DNA of 64,000 nucleotides from Phoronis australis (lineage: Eukaryota; Phoronida; Phoronidae). Under the pieces are notes generated by a model, which was given only the letters and a program-made list of their open reading frames with translations, searched no databases and was not told where the DNA came from. Shown piece after piece: positions 37,747 to 50,900 of this stretch (position 1 is the first letter of the stretch; each line of letters starts with the position of its first letter). The stretch covers positions 783,012 through 847,011 of the forward strand of contig NMRA01000134.1 in the NCBI GenBank assembly GCA_002633005.1, written 5' to 3'. The translations under genes and the position numbers were made by a program.

Positions 37747-37815
37747 ATGGGCAACGGGTCATCATTCGAGGTCTCTCGTACCATCCACTTGAACATGGAC
37801 GGAAAACGTGAAAAG
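37747..37815 (+). CDS. PDE9A: PDE9A exon 1 (start codon)
   Basis: The ATG is followed by 23 codons, [19 protein letters not shown]..., ending at donor gtaaag in phase 0. It aligns with the human start MGSGSS...AIYLDIDG, which fixes the start. G2 with S6 fits the N-myristoyltransferase recognition pattern. Confidence 0.88.
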
Positions 37816-40800
37816 GTAAAGCACCTGGACCTGCACAACAGCACATGACCACGTTGCAGGACAAATAACTCCAGGGCAGTGATGCAGAGGGAAAGGTTGT
37901 GCAGTGACCCTGCACTTCCGGTATTCAACCATTTGTTTTAGTTAGGAATTCAAATGAAAAATCAAGACATGTCCCATGAAGCCAGAAAACTGGAGGATAT
38001 GTCCGATTTTTACTAGAAACGTAAGCGCTTTCAAAGTGAATGCGGTTTGTCTGACGAAATTGATGGCAAAGAAGTTGACGACAATGAATTAGAAAGATTA
38101 CGGATGTCGTTGATGTGCGAAGTAGCTTAACTGACGTATGAAGAATCGCTGAAGCTAGGGCCTGAGCCTGCCTTGGCTGTGCGACCGGCTGTGCGACAAG
38201 TTGAGCAGTAAACATGAGCGAAAACTAGAAAAATGGTAAACGTCCGTTCAATGAACACTTTAGTTTCCATGTGCTGAGAAAAACGTTTTGATAAATTTGG
38301 AATAATAAGCGACAGCCATGTCAACGTAAAAGTCAATAGAGGAGCACCCGATCACTCACTGCCCATAATACACTGCTGTGACGTCAAACACACCAGAGAG
38401 TGACCTTTGCATCTTACCGTAGATTATAGACAACAGATTCGCAACTCCGGCATATTCTTACGAGCTGAGTTGAACTCTCCTGACCTATCTGCTGCAGTTT
38501 CCGGTCAGTGTAATTTGACGAGAAATACCTGCATCTACTTTACTGTCCAAAACAGCGAAAAAAACATTAATTTATATTAATTTCGGTATTGAAACGCTTT
38601 TCAAAGTCTTTCAATAGTAGAAGTGTTGGTATTGTGAGTACTTTTGGCAATGCCACTGGTAATTAATTTCAAAATTCAAACTTCGGTTCCGACCCTTTAT
38701 GTCTTCTGCTTGCCCAATAGCAGCATAGTTATCGGACAGTTTTTGATTTACGGTTCACATAGGCCTACTGAGAAAACTACGAAAGCGTGTTGATAAATCA
38801 ACATTCTCAAGTGAGCAGTTCTTCTGGGAAGTGTTGAGTGGCCCTTAAAAGGGCCGTAGGTTGTAGGTGTAGCGTGAAATGGTTCTTAAAAGAACCGTTG
38901 AATAATTCAACATAAATCACACAGTATACCATGCTCACTCAAGTACTGAAGGTCCTCTTCATTCAAGTTTTCATCTGGGAAGGTTGGATGAAAACAGAGG
39001 AGATGACAATATCGATGACAGTTGTAACACCTTAGATAGATATTACCGTTCACCAACGTTGTCACGAACCCTGCATCGTTCAGTTCTTGTTCCTGTATCC
39101 ACAAATAATCCTGAACTGTAGGAAAAAATGACAAAGAACACAACGAATCAAATTTCGAAAATCATCGCCTTCGTGCGATTCCGTGTTGCTGTCACCAGAC
39201 TGATGTTCTTCCCCAACGTCCATTGTAAAAAATCGACGTTGCAAGTGATGGAAACTTGTCTACGCTCTCGTCCTTTGTTTCTAACCTTTAACCCATTTTT
39301 TAATAAAGGGGTGTACTGTTTTTGTCTCCTGTTGATAGTGCATAATCTATGGTTTTACAATGTATTAATCGTGTTAAATGCATATANNNNNNNNNNNNNN
39401 NNNNNNNNNNNNNNNNNNNNNNNNNNNNNNNNNNNNNNNNNNNNNNNNNNNNNNNNNNNNNNNNNNNNNNNNNNNNNNNNNNNNNNNNNNNNNNNNNNNN
39501 NNNNNNNNNNNNNNNNNNNNNNNNNNNNNNNNNNNNNNNNNNNNNNNNNNNNNNNNNNNNNNNNNNNNNNNNNNNNNNNNNNNNNNNNNNNNNNNNNNNN
39601 NNNNNNNNNNNNNNNNNNNNNNNNNNNNNNNNNNNNNNNNNNNNNNNNNNNNNNNNNNNNNNNNNNNNNNNNNNNNNNNNNNNNNNNNNNNNNNNNNNNN
39701 NNNNNNNNNNNNNNNNNNNNNNNNNNNNNNNNNNNNNNNNNNNNNNNNNNNNNNNNNNNNNNNNNNNNNNNNNNNNNNNNNNNNNNNNNNNNNNNNNNNN
39801 NNNNNNNNNNNNNNNNNNNNNNNNNNNNNNNNNNNNNNNNNNNNNNNNNNNNNNNNNNNNNNNNNNNNNNNNNNNNNNNNNNNNNNNNNNNNNNNNNNNN
39901 NNNNNNNNNNNNNNNNNNNNNNNNNNNNNNNNNNNNNNNNNNNNNNNNNNNNNNNNNNNNNNNNNNNNNNNNNNNNNNNNNNNNNNNNNNNNNNNNNNNN
40001 NNNNNNNNNNNNNNNNNNNNNNNNNNNNNNNNNNNNNNNNNNNNNNNNNNNNNNNNNNNNNNNNNNNNNNNNNNNTTCCATTCACGTCGACGCGAGAACA
40101 TAACTTTTTCTCCCACAGCGGATTTTGGGGTCTCCGTACACTATGGAAGCTAACGCCTCTGCATTTCGCCTGCGTAGCCGAACAACCGGCCACACAGCAA
40201 CCGACCATGATTAGCAGACGACGTACTTGCCGGAAATTACACCAGATAATTTAGCCAGGTGTCGCCAGTGAATAATGACGTAAAGGCTTGTGCGCAAGCT
40301 CACAGATTTCGTCCATTGAAAGTATACGGAGTTGGCGGTCCATGTACTATAGTCTATGATCTTACCAAGGACACTTTGGCGTGAATTGCAACTAATACAA
40401 ACTATAGTGGGTGCAGTTTCAAAAAGAGCACTGGGATTATTGGTGTTATGAGTAACCTGAGTAGGGAAGTCAAACATACATGTACAGACTTCGGGATTTG
40501 TTCTTTAAAAAGAACGAGCTTGTCATTGCTGCTCAATACAACATGCACCGAGTTGAACTCCACCGTCGTCATTTCATGCTCTGAAGGCAATGTAGCTGTA
40601 AATAAAATGGAATGGAAACTTTTAGCGTGCTTCCGCGAAAGTACGCTAGAAGAAGACACCATTGTGTTAAGGGATTAGTAGCGAAGTATAATGAAGAAAC
40701 AGAATTTGCAAGTTTCGTGCGAGATAATCATGTTTATGGAAAATAGGCGAACAATCACAATATTGGAAAAACGCATTCGCATGATTACAAACGCCATGGC

Positions 40801-41888
40801 ATTATTTTGTGCACATAATAAAGTTTTTGTGATCATCAACGATTTCAAAAAATATATAAGTTTTTCAAAGTAATTTTAAAGAAATTTGTTCTTGGTGATG
40901 AAGGTAACCGATTAGCTCAACACAGAGTGACGTGAATGGAGTTGTGAATTCAATTGAAAATCGTTTCAGATTGTGTTCAGCCGTCACATGAGTAACCGAG
41001 ATGTTCATGAACTCATTGCTGTGGCCGCCAACTTTGACAAGTAAGTTAAAGATGTCCGCAATATTATGCACCCCACAGTGACCTGCTAACTATCCTTTCC
41101 TTTGATTTCTATGTGACTGTAATTTTGTTGAATAAACAACTGTACTCGTTATTCAACTTGATTTTACCCCGAGTCACACGAGACTGTGATTCTTCCGAAA
41201 AGTCTGTTTGTAACACCTTGAAAATACATTACAGCAGTACGCTACTGTATATACTAATTGTCCTGGAACAATAATTACAACCACACTACGAATCAATAAC
41301 AAATGACGTGCGTGTCTGTAAATATGACATCGTTAGCAAGACATGCAAGACCTGTAAATTACATCAAAACACGTTTAATTCTGGGTATCAATTTCTTTCA
41401 GAAATTCGACGATAACGTTGAAGAATAATGAAGGAAGTATTGTACCTGTGTCTCCCTTGATGCCGTCCAACACGCAAAGGTTAATAGCTATCATAGAACA
41501 TGTCAGTTTCAGTGCGTAATGCCATGCACATGAACGAATCGCCAATACTTTTGAAAAATAAATTCGTAACTACTATCCAGAAAAAACATCCATTCGAACT
41601 TGTGCTTTGGTCTCAAAGCATGATCTGCGAGCATACGTATAATACCAAGATTTGGGTGCAGTAAATTCCCTGTTGTATAACCATAAGATTTCATTGCATC
41701 TATGTTTACTGATGANTATATACCTAGCGAGGTATATATAATTGCGGGATATATATTGTTCTGGGGCATATACCCAATGGGGCATATATAGCTGCGGGCT
41801 ATATATTATATATATGCCCCGAAACGAGGTCTCAAAATTTTACCCCACTGCAAGGTTTCAAATAATAACCCCATATCTGCATACAAAC

Positions 41889-41936
<48 letters not shown>

Positions 41937-44900
41937 TGCAAACACAGACCAGACAGAAAGTTACGAAATATCAATATTTTAATGATATTTTTCAACTGAC
42001 GAAACTCGTCTTGTGTTCTGAATTGATGAATTTAAGAAAGAGTAATATTTAAGCGCAGCCATATAGTTCTCCAAGACGATTGACGTAAATAATATTTTTA
42101 TCCTGTTTACAATAATTCCTTCACGTCACTTATAATTAATTTACGGAACAAAGAATTGATTTACGCCGTTAACAATTATCAATTTGCTCACTAAATTTAC
42201 GTGCGTTATCACCCATTTGGCCAATAGCGATGAGAAGGTTATTGGCAGTGCTTTTTTATCATTTGCTAGCGCACTATTCGACATCCGTTCAACTAGTGTA
42301 CTCAAGCGCAGAAACAAAAAGTGCACAAAGAGAGATCATCAAACGGAAAATATAACAGACCATCCTAGAAAAAGAACAATCTGATGATTTTATAACGATA
42401 TAGAAAGCAACCCGTAGCTGTTAAGCAACTACTGGTACATGCTTAAAACACGACAACGATTTTTGCAGTATATGCATAAATCCATTGGCCCAAAGTATAA
42501 AGATGTAAGCCATTTGTAATATTATTGCGATTTCTTGGCAGAAATGTTATCCATCGTATTTACTTATACTCATGAAATATAATTCTGGTGTCAGGCAATG
42601 ACTGTCAGTATTCTCGTAGCCCTGGAATAGAAACTAATTCTATCACAGATAGTGGTCTAAATTAAAAGTTTGGTTCTCGTGATGGAAGAGTTTATTGTCC
42701 CAAGAACTGAACGTTTTTGATCACCCTTGTTGGTGGCAAAGTACCCACGTCCTTCAAAGTCTTCGAGATAATGTCTACATCTGGGGCGTCAGATAGTTTG
42801 ACAGTCCATCTCCAAATCCACAAAAAATCTTGTCCCTACCTAAGATTACATTGTCCGTCAGATATTCCGTCTGTAATGTTCGAAATCACGCAGGAGTATT
42901 CATGTTAACGCCAACTTTATTGTTTTTCAGCACTCCGTACTCAGTGCACGTGAAGACACCTCGTCAATCCGAAGTCAATACGTCGCGCGGTAAGGGGCAA
43001 TGTAAGTAATTTTGTTATTGTCACGTTTGTTGAATATAAAGCTAATGTTTCTGTATCTTCCATCTACATATCCGTTTTGTTTCGCAATTGTTTTTTTTTC
43101 ATATTTACCCACTTCTAATTGTATAGTTTCTGCATTTCAGAACATGGGCAATTTTTTCGTTTTATTATGTTCCAATATAAAGAACTTTACTTGTCAACTT
43201 TCTATGAAATATGTGCTTCTGGTGTTGACAACAAGAAGAGATAATTACACCAATGAAGTGAATGCGTAGAGCTTGGGCGTAATTAATCATGCAAAATACC
43301 TATAATAAAGGATGTTAATAAGATTGATATTACTTCATATTACTCACTGATGACATTGAGTTGCAAATTAGGTGAGGCTCAAGTTGCTGACAGTAAATCT
43401 CTTGCGAAATAAAAGGTGACAAAAATTGCATTGCTGAATATTTTCATGTTACTAAATAAGAAATGTGTACCTTGTTATGTATTCACTGAATTCATCTTTG
43501 AAAAGTACGTTATAAAAATCACAACCTCGTGACATTCTCTAACTATAAGAGTCTTCATAGCCACGCCTTCAGTTGTCTGATTGGCAGCGCTCAGTAGTCA
43601 AAGTACTACATATCTTCCATTCTGTCTTTCAGATGGAAAGGAGGATGTAGCTGCCATTCTTAATCAAGTTGCCGACCAGTTCAATAAGTGAGTAGATCAC
43701 AACACGAGATAATGCGACATTGTTTGAAGTAAGAAAAGAACAAAAGGATGAACTCTACCTTAAATCGTCAACACAAGGGGCATTAAAGGAGAAGCCAACC
43801 CTTTTCATATCATTTTTAGTAGAAATACGGTTCCTTTGATTATCCCAGACATATGTTCCAGTTAAATACGGCTTCCCGTAATTTTATAAATTAGTCGTGC
43901 CCTACTCCGGAAGTGACCTTTAAGGGGTTAAGAATTTCCCGCCTGATTTTGTTTCTGCGTTCAAGTTTACTGTGAGGATCTGTTCCACTGTTGTTTTCGT
44001 TCTGATTTCCTAAAATTGTTGTCACCACTTCCCATCGACGAGCTAGGTTGTAAGAGAACTCAATTACGTTGGATTTAGAAATCGTTTACCTGAAAATGGC
44101 TGGAGTCACAGACACAGTGACGTGAGTGACAGAGACATTATTCATACCAGTGGTGTCGAGGATTTCTGTCACGAATAGTCAGTGGGTGGAAATATGTTTG
44201 CACCCCAGTATAGTGAGGCAGAATACGCACAGACAGCTATGAGAGTAATGAGGCAGATACTGAGGACAGACGTGGTGGGACGTCTTTATTGGTGCAAAAT
44301 GCACGGTATGCAATGATATGCCGACCTCAATGGAATGCTTCTGCTGTTCCCAAACCGCTCACATCCCGCCGTATGACTCCCTCGCGACACACTTGGCACT
44401 TTTTACATAGCTCCAATACTTTAGTCAAGTCCACAATAAACTTATCAAAGTTTGTCTAACCGGCCTGTTCTCTGAACGACGATCTATCCTCCTCACTGGG
44501 TGTTGAACTGGGCCTGTATTCACATCACTTCTCAACATCGCGGCAGAGCTGCTTACAGGCTCTGGGCTAGGGACAACACCAGCACAGGGCGAATCACTGC
44601 TAGTTCCCGGAATTGCAAGTTCTGGGGGGTACATGTACGTTCCTAGGCACAGGTGACAGTAAATGAAGGGCCTTTACTCACTGTGGAGGCCACATCTCGC
44701 GACGCGGCTTCTGCCTTCAATAATGCACTTGCCGTGGGTGGCAACGAGGCACTGGCGGAATCAACAGCGACAGTATGGTACCCTTCTTCAGGCGTTGTTT
44801 TGCAGGAACTTTCATCAATTCCGCGAACAAACGTCTTTAGTAATCCGATGGAAGAAAATGCTTGCCACACACTCGGTAATTCTCCACTGCTTAATTGCGT

Positions 44901-47900
44901 GGACTGGTACCGCTGCGTTATTCACACCAACGAGCCAAGTACGGCGGAGTGTGCATCGTTTGGAAAGCGATGTAAATGCATACTCAATGTGCGCGTTAGA
45001 CGATGATGTGTACATACAGGTATGGAAAAAACATACGGCATGTTGACTGACTCGTAACAACCGAACTTATCACAACCGAGCTAAAACAAGGACTGACTTG
45101 ACAGTCACAAAATCAGACTATATGAAAACAAAATGGCAGAAAATTCTTAACCCGGGCCTAAACGTCACTTCTGGAGTAAGGCACGACTAATTAATAAAAT
45201 TATGGGAAGCTGTTATTAATTGTAAAATATGACTGGGATAATCAAAGAAACGTATTTTTACTAAAAATGACACGAATAAAGGTTGTCATCTCCTTTAAAA
45301 GTTATATTTTCTTTAATTTACAAAAATGTTTATCAAGTGAAAAAGTTCTAAGGTGTACATTTGAACAATGTAGTTTTTGCATTATTTTAACACAGATTTT
45401 CACACGTGAAACCGTTTATTATCAAAGATGCCATTCTAAGTTTCGTCTAATTTAATTGTGTTATTGTTCATTTAATTATTTTAGGCAAACCGACAAGATC
45501 ACTAAATACTGTTCAATGTCTTCACCCCAAACCGTCAAGTTCACTGAATGCTGTTCAATGTCTTCGCCTCAAACAGAAAAGTTCACTAAATGCTGTTCGA
45601 TGTATTCACCCCAAACCAACAAGATCACCAAATGCTGTTCAATGTATTCAACCCAAACCGACAAGATCACTAAATGCTGTTCAATGTATTCCCCCCAAAC
45701 CGACAAGATCACTGAATGCTGTTCAATGTCTTACCCCAAACTGAAAAGTTCACTAAATGGTGTTCAATGTCTTCACCCCAAACCGACAAGATCAAATGCT
45801 GTTTTTGTTAGCTGTGTTTACACAGTTTGGACCCATGTGTATTATTGTGGTGTCATTAATATGTGTCCTATTTCACCGGCCACCGGCGCTCTTACTGCAG
45901 ACACCTCGATTGCCATATCCAACAAGGCATCCAACGAAAGAATTTTTAATCTTTCTCCAACCCTGTGAGGATAGTTGTCTTGCCAGGAGTTGCACTGGAG
46001 CATTATTTATGTTCAAATATTTAACTGTTGCAGTTATATTTTATCAACATGACTTAAATAACCTAAAAATGGGCGATTAGGCGAGATCTGTTGAGACCTT
46101 AGTCGCGTTCGTGACACATGATATATAGTTCGTACGGTGAGCTTATGTCATAGATGTAAGTAAATCTCCGAGACATAACGCATTCTGATGTCCCTCAGCC
46201 ACTTCCTCTATCATTTTTGAGTGGCGAATCAATGTCTTTGGCCAGCAGTCATTGTGCGGGGTTCTTAGTGGTGGATTGGGTTAGCGTCGACTCTAGTGCT
46301 TTCCCAATACTATTGACGAAGCAGTCTAGAGGTTACGTGTGCAGATCTTGGCTGTGCTCCGCAGGCGGCGCGAGAACCTTGTTCTGTGGAATGCTCTCTT
46401 TTCAGCGGACAAGTCTGCAATCCGAGCCGTTGCGGTGAAAACAAAGTGCTACCACTGGCTTTTCCCAGCGTATTCGGTGAACTAGCCTGTCAAGTTGCGG
46501 TGGAAAAAATGAAAAAGATATGCGTGCGTCTAAGCCATAGGGCTGATCGCCGCTTCAAAAGCGATTTTAGGAAGTTCTTTTCAGTGTTCTCGCGGTAACG
46601 TAAGATGACGAAAAAGTCAAGTTCAAGTGTCAACTGGTGGATATTTGAGTTATAAAACTGCGTTTCCTTGAGAAGCTTGCTTCTTACCAAGACTATAGTA
46701 GAAACAGCCACAAAAGTCAAGAACAACAAAATCTCTTTCAAAAAAGGATTTAATAAGTTATCACAAAGATCGCTGTCGAACGTCCACGGGGATTTTTTAA
46801 AAGAACTCAGTTAGATACATGGAGCTTAATGTCAATGCAAGCTAAATAGCTTGAAATATTTTCATTATCTAACTGAGAGCGTGATGATGACGACTACGAT
46901 GATGATAATAATGTTAGAATGAAATGTTTGTGCAAGTGTTTCCTTGGAGAAAATCATTTGCGTGAAGTCATTAAACCAGGTCGTAAATTGTTTTTGGAAA
47001 ATCTTATATTTGTAATCAATTTCTGCGCTCTCATTTGCATAATTGATTTCCGCACTCGTATTTGCATAATTGAATGTAGAAAAAGCCAATCCAATTCAAT
47101 TTCAATCGGACAGAGTGAGACTGATTTTCTACTTTGGAGATAATTGAGTTTGCAGCAACGACTGGTAACGCTCTGGCAAAGTAATAGTCTACTGTAATCT
47201 TCACATTGAAATCAATAACAGAACTCACATTCAAAGAAGTGTCCAATGGTCGGTAATCGTTTCTTTGGACCCATTATTCTATAGTTTGAGTGTTTTTATC
47301 GGTGATTTAAATCAAGTTTATTCTATCCGCAGAAAAAATGCCGCATCACATTGTTTGCAATGTCGATTTTGATGATTTGTATGCTGGCACCAAAAAGTGA
47401 TACATGCGCCGGTACTACTCAACCGTATTTCACTGAGAATGCAGGGTTGGGGATGTGCAGACTTAAAATATCATTTCTGGTTAAGAGTTTTCTGGTATTT
47501 GCTTCCGCTGCCTTCGCTGTCAGTAAAACATTTCACCTTATCTCAGATGTACTTTCAAATTTCTATAATTTGACAAAGAAAACTGTTTGGTTTTAAAAAT
47601 TTGATTGTTTCTATAAGAGTTTTGCATGGTTGTTTGACGTTTTATTCGCAGGCGTCCTCATCTTCTGATCGTCCTCAATACACTATATGTAATAAATACT
47701 AAACTTAAAAGGTCTGACACTCGGGATTAGGAATTCCTCGGGCGCTTCACTTCCAGCACAAATCTCAATAAATTATACAAACCAGGGTTTCAGCAGACCA
47801 ATTTTTCTTTCTTGTGATAGCATTTACAACGGCATGCTCCAGGGAGTTCGCAACAAATTTGTGATCAAAACGCAAAAATCTTCCCCCAAAGGCCGATGCG

Positions 47901-50900
47901 CAGCAACTCCTGTAAGACGGGAATTGCCGATTTGTTACGAAAGGTCACACCAATGACTTCACACTTAGCCAGACAATTTCGCAACCTTCTGTGATGAACC
48001 GGCAACTGTCAAGTCAATACGAAACTCATAGGGTAATTCCGTACTTGATCTTGAACCGACTCACGTGACCCTTAGGCCAAAGCTTTTAAAACGGGCATGA
48101 TGTCTATTGAAGTTACTGACTGCAAAATGATTTTGTTTTCCTCTTTGACTAGGGCCTACTACAAACGTTAAAAGGCAGCCGGCTACTTAATTAAAAAGAA
48201 CAAAAATATCCTTCAAATTAGTTGACCTTAATATCACCATTAACAAAACCCTTCAGATTAGCTTCAGACAAGCCAGATATATTACAAATCCTAGGAGTCT
48301 GAATCATTCCTGAATCTTCTGCTGGTTCTGGTCACCAGTGTGCACTTCACTCCGTTTGCAAGCAGTAAACTTGCCGTTTACGTAAAAGCACGGCTGATGA
48401 AACAAGTAGGCTAAAAGGTCAACAACTAGCATTCTTCCATTCAGAACGGGCTCAAAATTCAAGACCTTCACACGCCGCAAAACAAAACTCCAACTTCCCA
48501 GCAGTACCTATCCAATTTTTAATAAAATTGGATAGGTACTTAACTTCAACTCTGGTTTTGAGTGGTGCCACTCAATACTTTGTTTCAATGACCGATGTGA
48601 TACGTCATAATAATGCCGCTTTCAACTCAATCTCATTAAGTTTCATTACATACTGATAAGTCTGCTCAAAATACTTCTTCTATTTCCTCTATAACAGAGA
48701 TGTTTGGTGCATGTTGTCATTGCATATGTCATTGTAATCAACTCTGCCATTCACATTGTATACAGTGACATGCGTGATTAATACAAAACCGAGAGTAACA
48801 CGAGTTCCCTTGCCAATCAATGTTCGTTTTACAGGGTGTTTCAAGTGGAGGAGATGAAGAACGCTTTTGCAACTAGAATTCAAAATCTGGAGAAGAGAGT
48901 TGAAAGTAAGCAAAACATCCTTTTTAAATGTCGGTTGTGTCGATTACACCCAAGAACCCACTGTTAAAGACCAAGTAGCGGCGTAGCTAGGCGTAAGATG
49001 TGAAGATGGTGTGTCACCTCAGTCGTCATGGACATCAGTGTGGCGACGTCCTTGAGGCATTACAATGTCTGTCAGCTCTTATGTACCGCCCTCTTCCCGT
49101 CGAGGTGTCGCCTGGGGCTGTTTTTTCCTCGCCGTCCCCTTAGCAACGCCCCTTGGGTCTATTGCCAAATTGTGGCAAAGCGGCACTTGACGTTTTTCCA
49201 AGTGAATAAAACTCCGTATCAAAAGAATGGGACATACACGCGTGTACGACTATTTCAATGATGATAATTTAGGATACCGTGTCTCTTTATTATCAATGGT
49301 TTCAGGGTGTGATTAATTCATTAATTGTTGTATATTTTCTACGTACATGAACTTCTGCTAATTATTTATTAGTTGTTCAAAGGGACATTTAACTTGAAAA
49401 GACAATTCAATCTTCATCGTTTAATTCTGATCGTTTTGGAGCATGTTGAGTTATTGGTATGTGTTTCTCGAGGTACCGTTATTTTCGTTATCAATCGTTA
49501 CCCGACAAAAGTTCATCATAATCACAGCCTTCGTTATTTGTTATTTTCAGAGGAAGGGCTTAAGGCAGTGGAGATTGACAAATGTCGTCGCGACATCTCA
49601 GATATTAAGAACCAAATCTATGATGCTCAAAAACGATTTATTGATTATAATCACATGCGGTACGTATCATTTTACAGTATATAAAAATTTAAATTTATCT
49701 AAATACTTGAGAATGATATTTTGTGACAGTATCATGGCACACGTGAGTTAAACAAACGAAGAAGTTAATTAAGACCATTTAACTACAAATTACACACTCA
49801 TCAACGTGTCTTTGGTGGAAAAGTTTAATTTGGACTACACTATAACCATCATTAAGCGTTATGGAAGAGTAATTATCAATTTTCCAAAACTTGGGGTAAT
49901 TTTGTCACGTGATCTCCTACTATGGTCACGAGAAGCCAACAATTTGCCAACTGATGGTGGCTGATTATTTCTTCATTCCTCTGTAGGTGATCAGTCCAAA
50001 TACATTCCGTTGAACGCCCTTTATAGGGCATGTTCTTCATCTTTATCCTCGCTATCGGAGGATTCCACTGTGTCGGAATGTGTTTTTCTTCAGCTCATAC
50101 TAGCTGTAGTGAGGATGTTCACTCTGTGGAGGAGGGAGGAGCTCACACTAGCACTTCTCTAAAGGAAAACCTTCCTCTGCCGCTGTCTTATAACAATTTA
50201 AGGCGGCAATAATAGCCGAGTTTACAAGCCACAAAATGCAAATGTTTTCTATATTTGTGACGAGCACGGGTTCGAATGCTGGCAATTTTTTCTTATATCG
50301 GCGGGCGTACTTACATTCCCTGAGTTTGCTACGCTATATATATGTATATACCTGTAGTTCTATAACTCCGAAGAGTTTTGATTGAAATGCATCTTATTTT
50401 TTACTACAGCGATCGTTGTGTTTTAGAACTCCGTATTCTGTGTATGCCCAAAGCACGCTGAGTCGACATGCTGTCCCGCTATTTTGATGTTTTTTTAAAT
50501 GTGACGTAATACTATGGAAAGCCAAAGAGGAAAAAGTTACAGACACATTTAGTAGTTCAGAATCAGAATCTCAGAATCAAAAATAAAAGAACTCAAAATC
50601 AGAATTTATCATGCCAGGACCTATAATTTATCACGCAAGGAACAAATTTTAGCATGTCAGGACATAAAATTTAACACGCCAACCTCGAACGAAAATTTAT
50701 CACGCGAGCACGGACAATTTCATGCCAGGATACCACGTGACCATCCACTGTCCGACAATGGCGATCACCTGTGTCTCAACTCAGAAGTGTTTTAGTCCAA
50801 CGTGTCCATTGAATTCTGTTGCAAAGCGCGGAAGAGGCAACTTCATTGTCAAAAAATATGTCTGTCATCCGCGAGACATTACGGAACGCTTAGCCCTTGT

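Larger units (their letters stand above)
37816..40969 (+). other. PDE9A intron 1, holding a minus-strand THAP/PHD locus
   Basis: This 3.2 kb intron contains the histone-type hairpins (38816-38896), a PHD-finger frame (38907-39223, minus), an N gap (39387-40075) and a THAP start (40077-40208, minus). The last 760 bp before exon 2 show nothing else. Confidence 0.6.
43787..45294. mobile_element. Kolobok-like element with long terminal inverted repeats
   Basis: The element begins AGGAGAAG after TTAA (43783-43786) and ends CATCTCCT before TTAA (45295-45298). The left 152 bp (43787-43938) and right 154 bp (45141-45294) are diverged inverted copies; shared landmarks include 'tttgattatcccag' and 'attagtcgtgcc'. 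TTAA duplications and RR...YY ends fit the Kolobok superfamily. Inside are a decayed THAP domain (minus) and a P2X7-like domain (plus). It lies in PDE9A intron 5, and no intact transposase is left. Confidence 0.7.

Noticed and set aside
37577-37928. Two minus-strand frames of 106-112 codons
   Set aside because: They overlap the authentic PDE9A exon 1 in antisense and have no domain.
39128-40254. Several 235-341-codon open frames
   Set aside because: They are open only because they cross the 689-bp N gap. Only the short real ends were assessed.
41742-41999. Frame encoding YIYIYI repeats
   Set aside because: Translation of a (TA)n microsatellite.
44194-44410. P2X receptor gene
   Set aside because: Only the Cys-rich ballast-type domain is present, with a frameshift and no channel region.
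45456-45968. 170-codon frame with 14-residue repeats
   Set aside because: Encoded by an intronic 42-bp minisatellite; not supported as a gene.
48503-48540. microRNA precursor
   Set aside because: The stem is only 17 bp with a 4-nt loop and does not extend outward.
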